A stretch of 64,000 nt of DNA, taken from assembly GCF_014837295.1 (NCBI RefSeq), contig NZ_JACYHB010000003.1, forward strand, positions 124,001 through 188,000, given 5' to 3'. The stretch is from Cellulosimicrobium arenosum. GTDB lineage: Bacteria > Actinomycetota > Actinomycetes > Actinomycetales > Cellulomonadaceae. Positions 8,869 to 18,430 of this stretch are shown piece by piece; the first letter of the stretch is position 1; every line of letters starts with the position of its first letter. The notes beneath the pieces were generated by a model. The model was not told the origin of the DNA and searched no databases. It saw only the letters and a program-made list of their open reading frames with translations. Both the position numbers and the translations under genes were made by a program.

Positions 8869-11331
8869 CTAGCTCGCGAGGGTCGCGCGCACCGTCCGTG
8901 CCGCCGCCACCAGGTGCTCGAGCGACGGCGTCGTCTCGTCGTACCCACGCGTCTTGAGACCGCAGTCCGGGTTGACCCACACGAGCGCGGGGTCGATCGC
9001 CTTCACCGCGAGCTCGAGCAGCTCGGTGACCTCCTCGGTCGACGGCACACGCGGGCTGTGGATGTCGTACACGCCCGGTCCGATGCCGCGCGCGTAGCCG
9101 GCGTCCGCCAGCTCCGGCACGATCTCCATGCGGGAGCGCGCCGCCTCGACCGACGTCACGTCGGCGTCGAGGCCGTCGATCGCGCCGATGACCTCGCCGA
9201 ACTCCGAGTAGCACAGGTGCGTGTGGATCTGCGTCGCGGCCTCGACCCCGGAGGTCGCGAGGCGGAACGACCCGACCGACCAGTCGAGGTACGCCGGCTG
9301 GTCGGCACGGCGCAGCGGCAGCAGCTCGCGCAGCGCCGGCTCGTCGACCTGCACGATCGCGATCCCGGCCGCCTCGAGGTCCGCGATCTCGTCGCGCAGC
9401 GCGAGACCGACCTGGTTCGCCGTGTCGCCGAGCGGCTGGTCGTCGCGCACGAACGACCACGCGAGGATCGTCACCGGGCCCGTGAGCATGCCCTTGACGG
9501 GCTTCTCGGTGAGCGACGCCGTGTAGGCGGACCACTCGACGGTCATCGGCTCCGGCCGCGTGACGTCGCCCCACAGGATCGGCGGGCGCACGCAGCGCGA
9601 CCCGTACGACTGCACCCACCCGTTCGCGGTGACGGCGAACCCGTCGAGGTGCTCCGCGAAGTACTGCACCATGTCGTTGCGCTCCGGCTCGCCGTGCACC
9701 AGCACGTCGAGGCCGATCTCCTCCTGGAGCGCGACGACGCGCGCGATCTCCCCGCGCATCGCCGTGGTGTAGTCCGCGTCGGGCAGCGTGCCCCTGGTCC
9801 ACTGCGCGCGGGCGCGGCGGATCTCGGGGGTCTGGGGGAACGAGCCGATCGTCGTCGTGGGCAGGGGCGGCAGGTTCAGTCGCGCCTGCTGGGCGGCGGC
9901 ACGCTCGGCGGAGGAGCCGCGGGCGAAGTCCGCGTCGGTCAGGGCGGCGGCACGCTCGCGCACCGTCGGCTCGACGACGCCGGCCGCGGTCGCGCGCGAC
10001 GCGACGGCAGCGCTCGACACCGCCAGGGCGTCCGCGACCGTGTCCCGACCCGCCGTGAGCGCGCGGGCGAGCGTCGCGACCTCGCCGACCTTCTGGTCGG
10101 CGAACGCGAGCCACTCGCGCAGCCGCGGGTCGAGGACGGTACCGGGCGTCTCGGCGCCGCCGAACACCTCGTCCTCGACGTCGTGCGGCACGTGGAGCAG
10201 CGACGTCGACGTCCCGACCGCCAGCGCGCCGGCGCCGAGGGCACGGACGGTCTCGACCGTGCCGAGCTTCGCGACGAGGTCCGCACGCCACACGTTGTGG
10301 CCGTCGACCACACCGGCGACGAGCGTCTTGGTCGCCAGGCCGGGCACCGTCCCGTCGGGGGCCGAGCCCGTGGGCACCGCACCCTTGACGAGGTCGACGG
10401 CGATCGCGTCGACGTCGGTGCCCGCGAGGAGCGCGAGCCCGTCGCGCGCGGCGCCGTCGTCGAGCGGCGCGGCCTGCAGCCCGCCGAACGGCGCGGCGAC
10501 GAGCACGGCGGGGCGCGCGGCGGCGGGGTCCGTCGCACCCACGGACAGGTCGGTCGCGAGCGTGCGGTACGCGCTCGTCACGGCGGCGGCGAGCTCGGCG
10601 AACGGCACGTCGACCGAGTCGGTGACCAGCACCGGCTCGTCGAGCTGGACCCACGGTGCGCCCGCGGCGGCGAGCGCGCGCAGCAGGTCGGCGTAGGCGG
10701 CGACCACGTCGTCCAGGCGGTCGAGCGGCGAGTAGCCCGCGGGGGCGTCGTCCGCGGCCTTGGACAGCGCCAGGAACGTCACGGGCCCGACGACGACGGG
10801 CCGGGTCACGACGCCCGCCTCCTTCGCCTCGACGAACTCGCGCACGACGCGGTCGTCGACGAGCCGGACCGGGGTGTCGGGGCCGATCTCGGGGACGAGG
10901 TAGTGGTAGTTCGTGTCGAACCACTTCGTCATCTCGAGCGGTGCCCGCGAGTCCTGGCCGCCGGCTCCGCGCGCGACGGTGAAGTAGCCCGCGAGGTCGA
11001 GACGGCCGTCGGCTCCCGTCAGCGACGCGAACCGGGACGGGACCGCGCCGAGGGACGTCGCGACGTCGAGCACCTGGTCGTAGAACGAGAACGAGCCGGG
11101 CACGGACGCGTCGTCCGCGTCGAGGCCGAGCGAGACGAGGCGGCGGAGCGTCGCGAGCCGCAGCTCGCGCGCCGTGGTGTCCAGCTCGTCGGCCGTGGAC
11201 CGCCCGGCCCAGAAGGACTCGACGGCCTTCTTGAGCTCGCGGCGGCGCCCGATGCGCGGGTAGCCGAGGACGGTGCCGGCGGGGAAGGGCACCGGGAGGT
11301 GGGCAGGGGAGGGTAGGGACGTGGCGGACAT
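8869..11331 (-). CDS. metE: Cobalamin-independent methionine synthase
   Basis: 820 residues. Makes methionine by moving the methyl group of 5-methyl-tetrahydropteroyl-polyglutamate to homocysteine in the cytoplasm. Seen: N-terminal half starting [16 protein letters not shown], then the catalytic half with [29 protein letters not shown], the zinc motifs HTHLCYS and [10 protein letters not shown] (His, Cys, Glu and Cys ligands) and DIHSPRVPS. Slightly longer than the usual 750-790 residues. Start is the ATG 20 bp after metF with AGAGG 6 nt upstream. Second gene of the metF-metE operon, which begins with a SAM-I riboswitch. Confidence 0.97.
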   Translation of the reverse strand: MSATSLPSPAHLPVPFPAGTVLGYPRIGRRRELKKAVESFWAGRSTADELDTTARELRLATLRRLVSLGLDADDASVPGSFSFYDQVLDVATSLGAVPSRFASLTGADGRLDLAGYFTVARGAGGQDSRAPLEMTKWFDTNYHYLVPEIGPDTPVRLVDDRVVREFVEAKEAGVVTRPVVVGPVTFLALSKAADDAPAGYSPLDRLDDVVAAYADLLRALAAAGAPWVQLDEPVLVTDSVDVPFAELAAAVTSAYRTLATDLSVGATDPAAARPAVLVAAPFGGLQAAPLDDGAARDGLALLAGTDVDAIAVDLVKGAVPTGSAPDGTVPGLATKTLVAGVVDGHNVWRADLVAKLGTVETVRALGAGALAVGTSTSLLHVPHDVEDEVFGGAETPGTVLDPRLREWLAFADQKVGEVATLARALTAGRDTVADALAVSSAAVASRATAAGVVEPTVRERAAALTDADFARGSSAERAAAQQARLNLPPLPTTTIGSFPQTPEIRRARAQWTRGTLPDADYTTAMRGEIARVVALQEEIGLDVLVHGEPERNDMVQYFAEHLDGFAVTANGWVQSYGSRCVRPPILWGDVTRPEPMTVEWSAYTASLTEKPVKGMLTGPVTILAWSFVRDDQPLGDTANQVGLALRDEIADLEAAGIAIVQVDEPALRELLPLRRADQPAYLDWSVGSFRLATSGVEAATQIHTHLCYSEFGEVIGAIDGLDADVTSVEAARSRMEIVPELADAGYARGIGPGVYDIHSPRVPSTEEVTELLELAVKAIDPALVWVNPDCGLKTRGYDETTPSLEHLVAAARTVRATLAS

Positions 11332-11351
11332 GAGTGACCTCTGGTGTCTGA

Positions 11352-12365
11352 TCAGGCCGGGACGCCGCCGGTGGCGGCCCCGGTCGTCGTGGGCAGGGAG
11401 GTGCTGCTGACCCACGGCCCGCTGGCCAGGTCGGGGACGGAGTCCCCACCGCCGAGGTGAACACCCTCGAGCAGGTCGATCGCGGCTTCGTACTTGTTGA
11501 ACGTGTAGATGTGCAGTCCCGGCGCCCCGGCGTCGAGGACCTGCTGCGCGAGCGCGACGCCGTGCCGGGTGCCGAGCGCGTGGCGGCGCTCCGGGTCGGG
11601 CTCGGCCTCGAGCGCCTCGACGAGCGCGCGGGGTGCCGGGACGCCGGTGAGCGTCTCGACGCGCAGGAGGCGCGCCGGGTCGGTCATGGGGATGAGGCCC
11701 GCGAGGATCGGGATCGTGACGCCCGCGGCCCGGGCCTCGGCGACGAAGTCGACGTACGACGACGCCTCGTAGAACAGCTGGGTGATCGCGAAGTCGGCGC
11801 CCGCCCGCTGCTTCTCCAGGAGGCGGTGCACCTCCTGGGTGCGGGTCGTGCCGGCATCGCGGTTGCCGTCGGGGAACGTCGCGACCGCGATGGTCAACGG
11901 GCGAGCGGCCCCGCGCAGCGCGAGCGAGGGGTTGGCCGCGCAGCGCGCCGCCTCGACCTCGCGGAGCAGCGCGACGAGCTCGATGCTCGACCCCACGCCG
12001 TCCTCCGCGGGGGACCAGTCGGGATCGTCCTTGGGCGGGTCCCCCCGGAGCGCGAGGAAGCTGCGGACCCCGGCGTCGAGGAAGTCGGCGACGACGTCCT
12101 CCACGACCTCCCGCGACGCGCCCACGCACGTGAGGTGCGCGATCGCGTGCACGGGCGTGCCCTGCAGGAGCCTGCCGATGACGGTCAGCGCCGTCTCACG
12201 GTCGTTGCCCGCCGCGCCGTACGTGACGGACAGGAAGTCCGGCTGGACCGCGACGAGCTGCCGTGCCGTCTCCCAGAACTTCGGTGCGGCCTGCGGCCGG
12301 CGCGGGGGCATGACCTCGAAGGACACCGTGGGCCGTTGCTGCCCGACGGCGTCCGCCACGCTCAC
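11352..12365 (-). CDS. metF: 5,10-methylenetetrahydrofolate reductase
   Basis: 337 residues. Reduces 5,10-methylene-THF to 5-methyl-THF with a flavin, supplying the methyl donor used by MetE next door. Seen: N-terminal SFEVMPPR (catalytic Glu), [55 protein letters not shown] and [11 protein letters not shown], all in the TIM-barrel order of the family. I chose the GTG at 12365 because it precedes SVADAV just before the first strand and has GAGG 7 nt upstream. A 50-residue C-terminal tail is rich in Ser, Thr and Gly. Its leader holds the SAM-I riboswitch. Confidence 0.95.
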   Translation of the reverse strand: MSVADAVGQQRPTVSFEVMPPRRPQAAPKFWETARQLVAVQPDFLSVTYGAAGNDRETALTVIGRLLQGTPVHAIAHLTCVGASREVVEDVVADFLDAGVRSFLALRGDPPKDDPDWSPAEDGVGSSIELVALLREVEAARCAANPSLALRGAARPLTIAVATFPDGNRDAGTTRTQEVHRLLEKQRAGADFAITQLFYEASSYVDFVAEARAAGVTIPILAGLIPMTDPARLLRVETLTGVPAPRALVEALEAEPDPERRHALGTRHGVALAQQVLDAGAPGLHIYTFNKYEAAIDLLEGVHLGGGDSVPDLASGPWVSSTSLPTTTGAATGGVPA

Positions 12366-12372
12366 GGCGCGA

Positions 12373-12399
12373 CCTCGGCCGGGCGCGGGGACAGCCGAG
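12373..12399 (-). promoter_or_regulatory. Candidate expression platform: hairpin that masks the metF ribosome site
   Basis: On the minus strand CTCGGC (12394-12399) can pair with GCCGAG (12374-12379), which contains most of the GAGG ribosome site (12373-12376) before GTG 12365. It lies 50-75 nt 3' of the riboswitch aptamer, so SAM binding could switch translation. Inferred; no folding was computed. Confidence 0.4.
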
Positions 12400-12449
12400 C
12401 TGACCCGCCCCGGTGTGCGCGTGTGAAGAATGCCTCTGCGACCATGCGT

Positions 12450-12555
12450 CACTCCATCGTCCCTGGCGTTAGCACCTTTGTCCTCGGGAGGCTTCCGTCG
12501 GCGGGTTGCTGCGGTGTCGTCGAGCCAGGACTCTCGACCGCTCTGGATGGTTCCC
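12450..12555 (-). ncRNA. SAM-I (S-box) riboswitch in the metF-metE leader
   Basis: Read on the minus strand the leader shows the SAM-I core in order: P1 CCATC (12546-12550), J1/2 CAGAGC, P2 GCGGT/ACCGC, the inner CGAG-AGTCCTGG-CTCG stem-loop, the kink-turn ACGAC, the invariant AGCAACC, an imperfect P3 with tandem G-A pairs, the invariant AAAGGTGCTAAC, a short P4, and P1' GATGG (12454-12458). Loop CCTGG can pair with CCAGG just after GCTAACG, giving the pseudoknot that defines the family. SAM binding should turn down methionine synthesis. Transcription from the TACGAT promoter would start almost exactly at the aptamer. Confidence 0.88.
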
Positions 12556-12559
12556 GTCG

Positions 12560-12588
12560 ATCGTAGAGGCCATCCGTCACGCGGTCGA
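12560..12588 (-). promoter_or_regulatory. Promoter of the metF-metE operon
   Basis: On the minus strand TCGACC (12583-12588), a 17-bp spacer and TACGAT (12560-12565). The predicted start, about 7 nt downstream, is the first base of the riboswitch. Confidence 0.55.
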
Positions 12589-12664
12589 GAGCGACCGTCT
12601 GGTGAGACGATGTGACGTGCGGCCGCACCACGTCGCCACCCCTCCGTCGCGCCCCGGGACGGAC

Positions 12665-13288
12665 CTACAGGAGGACGATCACGGTCACCACGACGGCGAT
12701 CAGCCCGAGCACGAGCGTGCCGGCTCCGACGAGGAGCGCGAACGCCACGCGGTGGGCCTGCCACCAGGGCACGAGGCGGGGGTCGTACGCGCGGAGCTGG
12801 ACGGGCGTGATCGGCACGTGGACGGGGGTCAGCGGCACGCCACGGTGCGCGAGGTCGAGCGCGATCGTCGTGAGCTGGTCCCGGTCCCAGGCCTGCCCCA
12901 CGAGGTGGACCAGGCGCCGCCCTGTCCGCCCCACCGCGACGAGATGGTAGGTCGTCAGGGCGATCCCGCCGAGGGACATCTGGTCGATCGTCACGACGCG
13001 CTCCACGTCGGCGACCGTGAAGCGCCGCGTGCGCATCCAGCGCACGGTGTACGTCCCGTCGCCGAGCACGACGCGCGCGTTGCGGACCACGTGCCGCACC
13101 CAGGGGTAGGACGCCGCGACGAGGACGAGGGTGAGTGCGACGAACGCGAGCGTGAGCACGACGTTCCTCCCCGAGAGCAGCAGCGGGACCTGAGCGGCCA
13201 GCAGCACGGGTACGAGGGTCGCCACGGTCGTCATGTTGGCGCGGACGACTCGGCGCTGGGCGTCCTCGGTCATCCGGAGCTCGATCAC
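12665..13288 (-). CDS. Membrane protein with a PH-like domain
   Basis: 207 residues. Two hydrophobic helices near the N-terminus (about 20-65), a central soluble beta-rich part with RHVVRNARVVLGDGTYTVRWMRTRRFTVADVERV (shown here only as a landmark, about 70-105) typical of bacterial PH-like domains, and a single C-terminal helix (about 180-205). GTG 13288 is preferred because it sits 7 nt after GAGCAT (13296-13301, minus strand); ATG 13273 is the alternative. Function unknown. Confidence 0.7.
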   Translation of the reverse strand: MIELRMTEDAQRRVVRANMTTVATLVPVLLAAQVPLLLSGRNVVLTLAFVALTLVLVAASYPWVRHVVRNARVVLGDGTYTVRWMRTRRFTVADVERVVTIDQMSLGGIALTTYHLVAVGRTGRRLVHLVGQAWDRDQLTTIALDLAHRGVPLTPVHVPITPVQLRAYDPRLVPWWQAHRVAFALLVGAGTLVLGLIAVVVTVIVLL

Positions 13289-13404
13289 GCCGGGAATGCT
13301 CGCACACCGCGGGTGATCCATGGCACGTCGCGCGATCCGACGAGACGCGAACCGGCGGGCGGGGACGCCCCGCTCGTCGCCGGGCGCCGCCACGAGCCGG
13401 GCGA

Positions 13405-13433
13405 TACTGTCGTGGACGTCCCACCGGTGGAGG
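13405..13433 (+). promoter_or_regulatory. -10 box and ribosome site that decide the surface-protein start
   Basis: TACTGT (13405-13410) is followed by GGAGG (13429-13433), 8 nt before TTG 13442. The GTG codons at 13412 and 13427 lie too close to the -10 or lack a ribosome site, so the TTG is the best start. Confidence 0.5.
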
Positions 13434-13441
13434 TCCGTCCG

Positions 13442-16177
13442 TTGCAGTCCTGGTCCCACGCTCCCCGGCGCTCGTCCGCGCCGCGCGCGGGCGCCGCCGT
13501 GCTCGTGCTCCTCCTGCTCACCGTGCTGGGTCTCGCGGGAGCGCGGACGGCGTCGGCCCAGGTCGACACGGGGACGCTGTCGCTCTTCAAGCGCATCGAG
13601 AACCTCGACACGGGCTCCTCGGAGGGTCGGCGCGAGCTGTGGACGATGCACGCGCGGAACGTCGCGACGGGTGACGTGATCGAGGGCGACGGCCTCAACG
13701 GCGTCCAGTCGATGACGGTCCCGGCCGGGACCTACCGGATCTGGGAGACGGGCGGCGTCGGCGGCTACCGGTTCCAGGACTGGAACTGTGGCGGCGAGGA
13801 CATCATGGACCCGACGCCGCAGGTCGTTGTCCCGGCGGGCGGCACGGTCACCTGCACGGTGGACAACGAGGCGATCTATCCGACGCTGACGCTCGTCAAG
13901 GACGTCCGGGGCGGCACGGCCTCGCCCGAGGACTGGACCTTGCGGGCGCAGGGGCCGTCGTCGGTCGCCGGCGCGTCCGGGTCCGACGCCGTGACGAACC
14001 AGGAGGTCCGCATCGGGCAGTACACGCTGTCCGAGGAGGGCGGACCCGACGGCTACCGTGACGAGGGATGGGTGTGCGACGGTGCCGACGTCGTGGACGG
14101 GGTCGTGGCGCTCGACCTCGCCAGCACCGTGACGTGCACGGTGACGAACGTGGCCCCGGTGACGCCGACCGTGCCCACGCTCACGCTCGTCAAGGAGGTC
14201 GTCGGCGGGCCGTCGTCCGCCGGGGACTGGACGCTCACGGCGTCGGGCCCGCAGTCGCTGACGGGCGTCACCGGCGCCGGCTCCGTCACCGCGGTCGAGG
14301 TCGAGCCCGGCGCGTACGCCCTCACGGAGGACGGCCCGCCCGGGTACGACGCCGCGTGGTCCTGCACCGGCGCGGCCGCGGGTGACGGGTCGGCCGGGGA
14401 GATCGTCGTCGCGGAGAGCGAGGACGTCGTGTGCACCGCGACCAACACGTGGGCGGGCGCCACGCTGACCCTGACGAAGGAGCTCGTCGGCGAACGGTTC
14501 GCCGAGCCGGACGACTGGACGCTCACGGCGACCGGGGCGGACACCGTGGTGAGCGGCCCGTCGGGATCCGACGAGGTCACCGGCGCCTTCGTCCCCGCCG
14601 GCGCCTACACGCTGAGCGAGGCCGGCTGGCGCGGCTTCGAGGCGGGCGCGTGGGAGTGCGCCGGAGCGACGGTGAGCGACGACGTGGTGGCCGTTCCCGA
14701 GGGCGCGGACGTCTCGTGCACGATCACGAACACCGCGCTCCCGTCCCTGCTGACGCTCGTCAAGGAGGTCGACGGCGGCCCCGCCGCTCCCGCGGACTGG
14801 ACCCTGTCCGCGACCGGACCGCAGCCGGACGGGAGCGAGGGCACGATCTCCGGCCCGTCCGGCAGCGTGGAGGTGACGCAGGTCGACGTCGGCGACGGGC
14901 TGCACGTCCTGGCCGAGTCCGACGGGCCCGCCGGGTACGAGAGCGCCGGGTGGTCCTGCGAGGGAGGCCTGCTGCAGGCGGGCGCGACCGTCCTGGTCGG
15001 CCCCGACGAGGACGTCCGCTGCACGGTCACCAACACGTACGTCGACGCGTCGCTCACGCTCGTCAAGGTCGTCGTCGGGAGCTCCGCGGACCCGGCCGGG
15101 TGGACGCTGTCGGCCACCGACGCCGGCGGCGACGTCGTCGTCGAGGGCGCGGCCGGCAGCGACGACGTCACCGCCGCCCAGGTGGCGCCGGGCACCTACG
15201 AGCTCGCGGAGACCGGCGGGTACGACGGGTTCGTCTCCGAGGGGTGGAGCTGCGACGCGGGGACGCTCGACGGCAGGACCCTCTCTCTCGGGGCGGGGGA
15301 CGAGGCGACGTGCGTCCTGACGAACCGTGCGGACCTCCCGCACCTCACCCTGGTCAAGGAGCTCGACGACCGCGGGTTCACGGGTGACGCCGAGCCGACC
15401 GACTGGACGCTGACGGCTCAGGGGCAGGGCGTCTCGCTCGCCGGGGCGACCGGTAGCCGGGCCGTCTCGCACGTCGCCGTCGCCCCCGGGCGGTACGCGC
15501 TGGGGGAGAGCGGCGGTCCGGACGGCTGGACCGCGATGAGGTGGTCGTGCGACGACGCGCGCGTGGTCCAGTCCGGCGCGGGCGGCGCGGTGTCGAGCGT
15601 CGTCGTCGAGACCGGCGACGACGTGACGTGCACGGTGACCAACCACTGGCTCGCGGGCAGCCTGACCCTGCACAAGCAGGTCGTGGACGACGTCGCCCCC
15701 GTCGACGACTGGGAGCTCACCGCCGCGGGGCCGACGCCGGTCTCGGGCTTCGACGGCAGCACCGACGTGACGGCCGTCCCGGTCGCGGAAGGGACCTACG
15801 AGCTGTCCGAGTCCGGCAGCGACTGGGACTACGAGCAGGGCGAGTGGGTGTGCGACGGCGGCGATCTCGTGGACGCCCAGACCGTCCAGGTCGACGACGG
15901 CGCGGACGTGAGCTGCACGATCTCCAACACCGTGCTCGACCCGCCCACACCGACGCCCACGCCCACCCCGACGCCCACGCCCACGACGGACCCGACCGAC
16001 GGGCCGACGACGGACCCGGCGCCGGACGGGCCGACGGCCGCACCGACGTCGGGCAGCGGCGACGAGCCCGGCGACATGGCCGCCACGGGGGCCGACGTCG
16101 GGGTGCTCCTCGCGCTCGCGGCGCTCGCCGTGGCGGCAGGCGCGATCCTGCTCGCGACGCGCCGACGGCGCGGCTGA
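13442..16177 (+). CDS. Cell-wall surface protein with eight SpaA/prealbumin-like repeats and an MAATG sorting signal
   Basis: 911 residues from TTG. Signal peptide 1-40 (basic start, LLLLTVLGLAG, cut after TASA). Eight tandem repeats of about 95-100 residues begin near 43, 149, 246, 341, 436, 537, 634 and 739. Each starts LTLVKEV-like, has DWTL, a GxYxLxE turn, a W-x-C and ends C-T-x-T-N, so each carries two Cys. A Pro-Thr repeat (PTPTPTPTPTPT, about 835-847) spans the wall. The end has MAATG (about 878-882), a hydrophobic helix and RRRRG. This matches class-E-type LAxTG sortase signals with Leu replaced by Met. Likely an adhesin or wall stalk; no sortase or pilin neighbour is in the window. 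Confidence 0.85.
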   Translation: MQSWSHAPRRSSAPRAGAAVLVLLLLTVLGLAGARTASAQVDTGTLSLFKRIENLDTGSSEGRRELWTMHARNVATGDVIEGDGLNGVQSMTVPAGTYRIWETGGVGGYRFQDWNCGGEDIMDPTPQVVVPAGGTVTCTVDNEAIYPTLTLVKDVRGGTASPEDWTLRAQGPSSVAGASGSDAVTNQEVRIGQYTLSEEGGPDGYRDEGWVCDGADVVDGVVALDLASTVTCTVTNVAPVTPTVPTLTLVKEVVGGPSSAGDWTLTASGPQSLTGVTGAGSVTAVEVEPGAYALTEDGPPGYDAAWSCTGAAAGDGSAGEIVVAESEDVVCTATNTWAGATLTLTKELVGERFAEPDDWTLTATGADTVVSGPSGSDEVTGAFVPAGAYTLSEAGWRGFEAGAWECAGATVSDDVVAVPEGADVSCTITNTALPSLLTLVKEVDGGPAAPADWTLSATGPQPDGSEGTISGPSGSVEVTQVDVGDGLHVLAESDGPAGYESAGWSCEGGLLQAGATVLVGPDEDVRCTVTNTYVDASLTLVKVVVGSSADPAGWTLSATDAGGDVVVEGAAGSDDVTAAQVAPGTYELAETGGYDGFVSEGWSCDAGTLDGRTLSLGAGDEATCVLTNRADLPHLTLVKELDDRGFTGDAEPTDWTLTAQGQGVSLAGATGSRAVSHVAVAPGRYALGESGGPDGWTAMRWSCDDARVVQSGAGGAVSSVVVETGDDVTCTVTNHWLAGSLTLHKQVVDDVAPVDDWELTAAGPTPVSGFDGSTDVTAVPVAEGTYELSESGSDWDYEQGEWVCDGGDLVDAQTVQVDDGADVSCTISNTVLDPPTPTPTPTPTPTPTTDPTDGPTTDPAPDGPTAAPTSGSGDEPGDMAATGADVGVLLALAALAVAAGAILLATRRRRG

Positions 16178-16222
16178 CGCGTTCCGCGCGCACCGCGGGT
16201 CGGCGAGGGCTACTGTCCTGCC

Positions 16223-16882
16223 GTGACCGACGACGAGGCAGGGCAGGCCGGGAAGGAACCGGAGGAGGAGGGGCGCACCCTCCGGGAGACGATCACCGTC
16301 ATCCTGCTCGGCCTGACCGCCATCCTGACGGCGTGGAGCGGGTTCGAGGCCAGCAAGTGGGGCGGCGAGATGTCCATCGCCTTCTCGCGCGCCTCGACGC
16401 AGCGCATCGTGGCGTCCACCGAGGCGACGAACGCGCAGGCTGCGCGCGCGATCGACCTGCAGGTGTTCGGCCTCTACCTGGAGGGTGTGGCCGACGACAA
16501 CGACCTGCTCGCGGACTTCGCCGAGGAGCGGTTCACGCCGCACTTCGCGGTCGCGTTCGACGAGTGGTACGCGTCGGAACCGCTGAAGAACCCCGACGCC
16601 GCGCCCAGCCCGTTCGCGCTCGAGTCGTACGTCCCCCCGGGGCAGGTCGAGTCGGCCGAGGCCGACGAGCGCGCCGACGCGTACTTCGTGCGGGCGCTCG
16701 CCAACAACCAGCGCGGGGACAACTACACGATCCTGACCGTGCTGTTCGCGCTCGTGCTGTTCTTCGGGGCGTTCGCCAACCGGTTCCGGACCGAGCGGAT
16801 CTCCTGGGCGATGGTCGGCGGCGCCGCCGTGCTCATGGTCGTCGGCGTCGGGTTCCTGCTGAGCTTCCCCAAGATCATCTGA
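16223..16882 (+). CDS. Hypothetical three-helix membrane protein
   Basis: 219 residues: acidic N-terminus, one helix at about 22-42 ending in a WSGFEASKWGG motif, a long helical periplasmic or cytoplasmic part, then two helices (about 165-185 and 192-214). GTG lies 6 nt after TACTGT (16211-16216), so leaderless. Conserved-looking but of unknown role. Its stop codon lies inside a CTGACGGT/ACCGTCAG hairpin that merges with the regulon box of the next gene. Confidence 0.7.
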   Translation: MTDDEAGQAGKEPEEEGRTLRETITVILLGLTAILTAWSGFEASKWGGEMSIAFSRASTQRIVASTEATNAQAARAIDLQVFGLYLEGVADDNDLLADFAEERFTPHFAVAFDEWYASEPLKNPDAAPSPFALESYVPPGQVESAEADERADAYFVRALANNQRGDNYTILTVLFALVLFFGAFANRFRTERISWAMVGGAAVLMVVGVGFLLSFPKII

Positions 16883-16896
16883 CGGTCTCCGGCAAC

Positions 16897-16913
16897 CGTC
16901 AGCACGACGTCAG
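16897..16913. promoter_or_regulatory. CGTCAG direct-repeat box 1 (before the GT-C-like gene)
   Basis: CGTCAG at 16897-16902 and 16908-16913, period 11 bp. The box ends 33 bp before the TAGCGT -10 (16947-16952) of the gene starting at 16980, centred about -54. No -35 hexamer is visible, which fits an activator-dependent promoter. Confidence 0.6.
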
Positions 16914-16979
16914 GTCGTCCGCGCCGCGGTGCACGGGGCGCACCGGTAGCGTCGGGAGCGCCCGACCCGAGGAGCTCCC

Positions 16980-18323
16980 GTGCCACGCCACCCGACCGCC
17001 GCCCGGCGCGCGCCCGACTGGTTGCTGCCGGTCGGGGCGGTCGTCCTCGTCGGGGCCGGCGTGCTGCTCCTGGTCTCGTGGGCGCAGGAGATCCGGGGCC
17101 GCGACGGCGTCGTTCTCCTGACCGGCGCGGAGCCGTTCGTCGGGCACTGGGACCTCCGCGTCGGGATGGGCACCGTGGTCGCGGCGGGGGTCGTCGCGGT
17201 CGTCGCGGCGTTCGGCCCGCGCCTGGCCACCACGCTGCGCTGGGGCGCGCTGCTCGCCGCCGCCGGCGGGACGGCGCTCGCGTTCACGGTCGCGCTCGGC
17301 GCCGCGACGTCCTGGGCCGGGCTGACCGACCCGGTGCGCAGCCGGCACGAGTACCTGCCCGTCGTGCCCGACGCCGCGGCCGACCCCGCCGGTTTCGTCG
17401 CCGCGTTCACGGCGCAGGTGGGGGACTACCCCATCCACGTGCGCGGCCACCCGCCGGGGTTCGTCGTCCTCCTCGCCGGGATGGACCGGGTGGGCCTGGG
17501 CGGCGCGGGCTGGGCCGCGGCCCTGATGATCGTCGCGGGGACGAGCGCCGTCGTGGCCGTCGCCGTGACGCTGCGCCGGCTCGGCGGCGACGCGGGGGAG
17601 ACGACGGCGCGGCGCGCCCTGCCCGCCGTCGTCCTCGCGCCCGCGGCCCTGTGGGTCGCGACCACCGCCGACGCGTTCTTCGCCGGGGTCCTCGCGTGGG
17701 GGGTGGCGGCGCTCGCGGTGGCGTCGACGACGTCGCGAGCGTGGGTGCGGTGGGTCGCGGCGGTGGGCGCGGGGGTGCTGCTCGGCGCGTGCCCGTTCCT
17801 GTCCTACGGACTGCTGCACATGGGCGTGCTGGCGCTCGTGGTGCCCTGGGCGACGCGGCGGTGGACGCCGACGCTCGTGGCGGGGGCCGTCGTCGTGCTC
17901 ACGGTGCTGGCCTGGGGCGCGGCGGGGTTCTGGCTGTGGGACGGGCTGGCGGCCACGCACGGCGAGTGGGGCGACGGGTCGGGCACGGGGCGGCCGTACC
18001 TCTACTTCCTGGTGGCCGACGTCGTCCTGCTGGGAGTGCTCGTCGGCCCGGCCGGGACGGGCGGACTGACGCGGGTCGCGCGGCTGGACCGGACCTCGCG
18101 CGCGCTCGTGCTCGTGGCGGTCGCGTCCGCGCTGCTCGGTGCGCTGAGCGGGTTCGAGCGTGGCGAGGTCGAGCGGATCTGGCTGCCGCTGGCCTGCTGG
18201 GTCGCGCCCGCGGCCGCGGCGCTCGTCGACGCCCCGCGACGAGTGGCTGGGTGGCGGTGGTGGATAGCAGCGCAGGGCCTGGCCACCCTGGTCATAGGAG
18301 TGGTCGTCCGCTCCCCGTGGTGA
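16980..18323 (+). CDS. Polytopic membrane glycosyltransferase-like protein, MtxT-like candidate
   Basis: 447 residues with about 11-12 hydrophobic segments and a soluble loop after the third that holds DYPIHVRGHPPGFVVLL (about 140-160). The acidic/His-Pro loop plus many helices is a GT-C-like layout. From memory, length and this loop resemble M. tuberculosis Rv0541c (MtxT), which adds 5-methylthioxylose to lipoarabinomannan using a polyprenyl-linked donor. GTG with GAGGAG 7 nt upstream. Shares the CGTCAG box with the GT2, epimerase, MTA-phosphorylase-like and molybdopterin genes, which supports a joint pathway. The substrate is inferred. Confidence 0.6.
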   Translation: MPRHPTAARRAPDWLLPVGAVVLVGAGVLLLVSWAQEIRGRDGVVLLTGAEPFVGHWDLRVGMGTVVAAGVVAVVAAFGPRLATTLRWGALLAAAGGTALAFTVALGAATSWAGLTDPVRSRHEYLPVVPDAAADPAGFVAAFTAQVGDYPIHVRGHPPGFVVLLAGMDRVGLGGAGWAAALMIVAGTSAVVAVAVTLRRLGGDAGETTARRALPAVVLAPAALWVATTADAFFAGVLAWGVAALAVASTTSRAWVRWVAAVGAGVLLGACPFLSYGLLHMGVLALVVPWATRRWTPTLVAGAVVVLTVLAWGAAGFWLWDGLAATHGEWGDGSGTGRPYLYFLVADVVLLGVLVGPAGTGGLTRVARLDRTSRALVLVAVASALLGALSGFERGEVERIWLPLACWVAPAAAALVDAPRRVAGWRWWIAAQGLATLVIGVVVRSPW

Positions 18324-18348
18324 CCCTCCCGGCCCGCGCCGAGAACAA

Positions 18349-18430
18349 CACCACCCCCCGTCGAGCACGATCTGAGGGTCGCTATCGGTGGGATAACGAC
18401 CCTCAGATCGTGCTCGGCGGGGGGGTGGGT
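18349..18430. repeat. Convergent-junction palindrome, copy A
   Basis: A 25-bp arm (18362-18386) faces its complement (18392-18416) with one mismatch; C-rich and G-rich flanks extend the pairing to about 35 bp. Core CACGATCTGAGGGTCG. It lies between the GT-C-like gene and the TetR gene and contains the TetR stop codon (18403-18405), so the last residues of TetR are encoded by the palindrome. One of four copies in the window; probably a two-way terminator. Confidence 0.8.
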
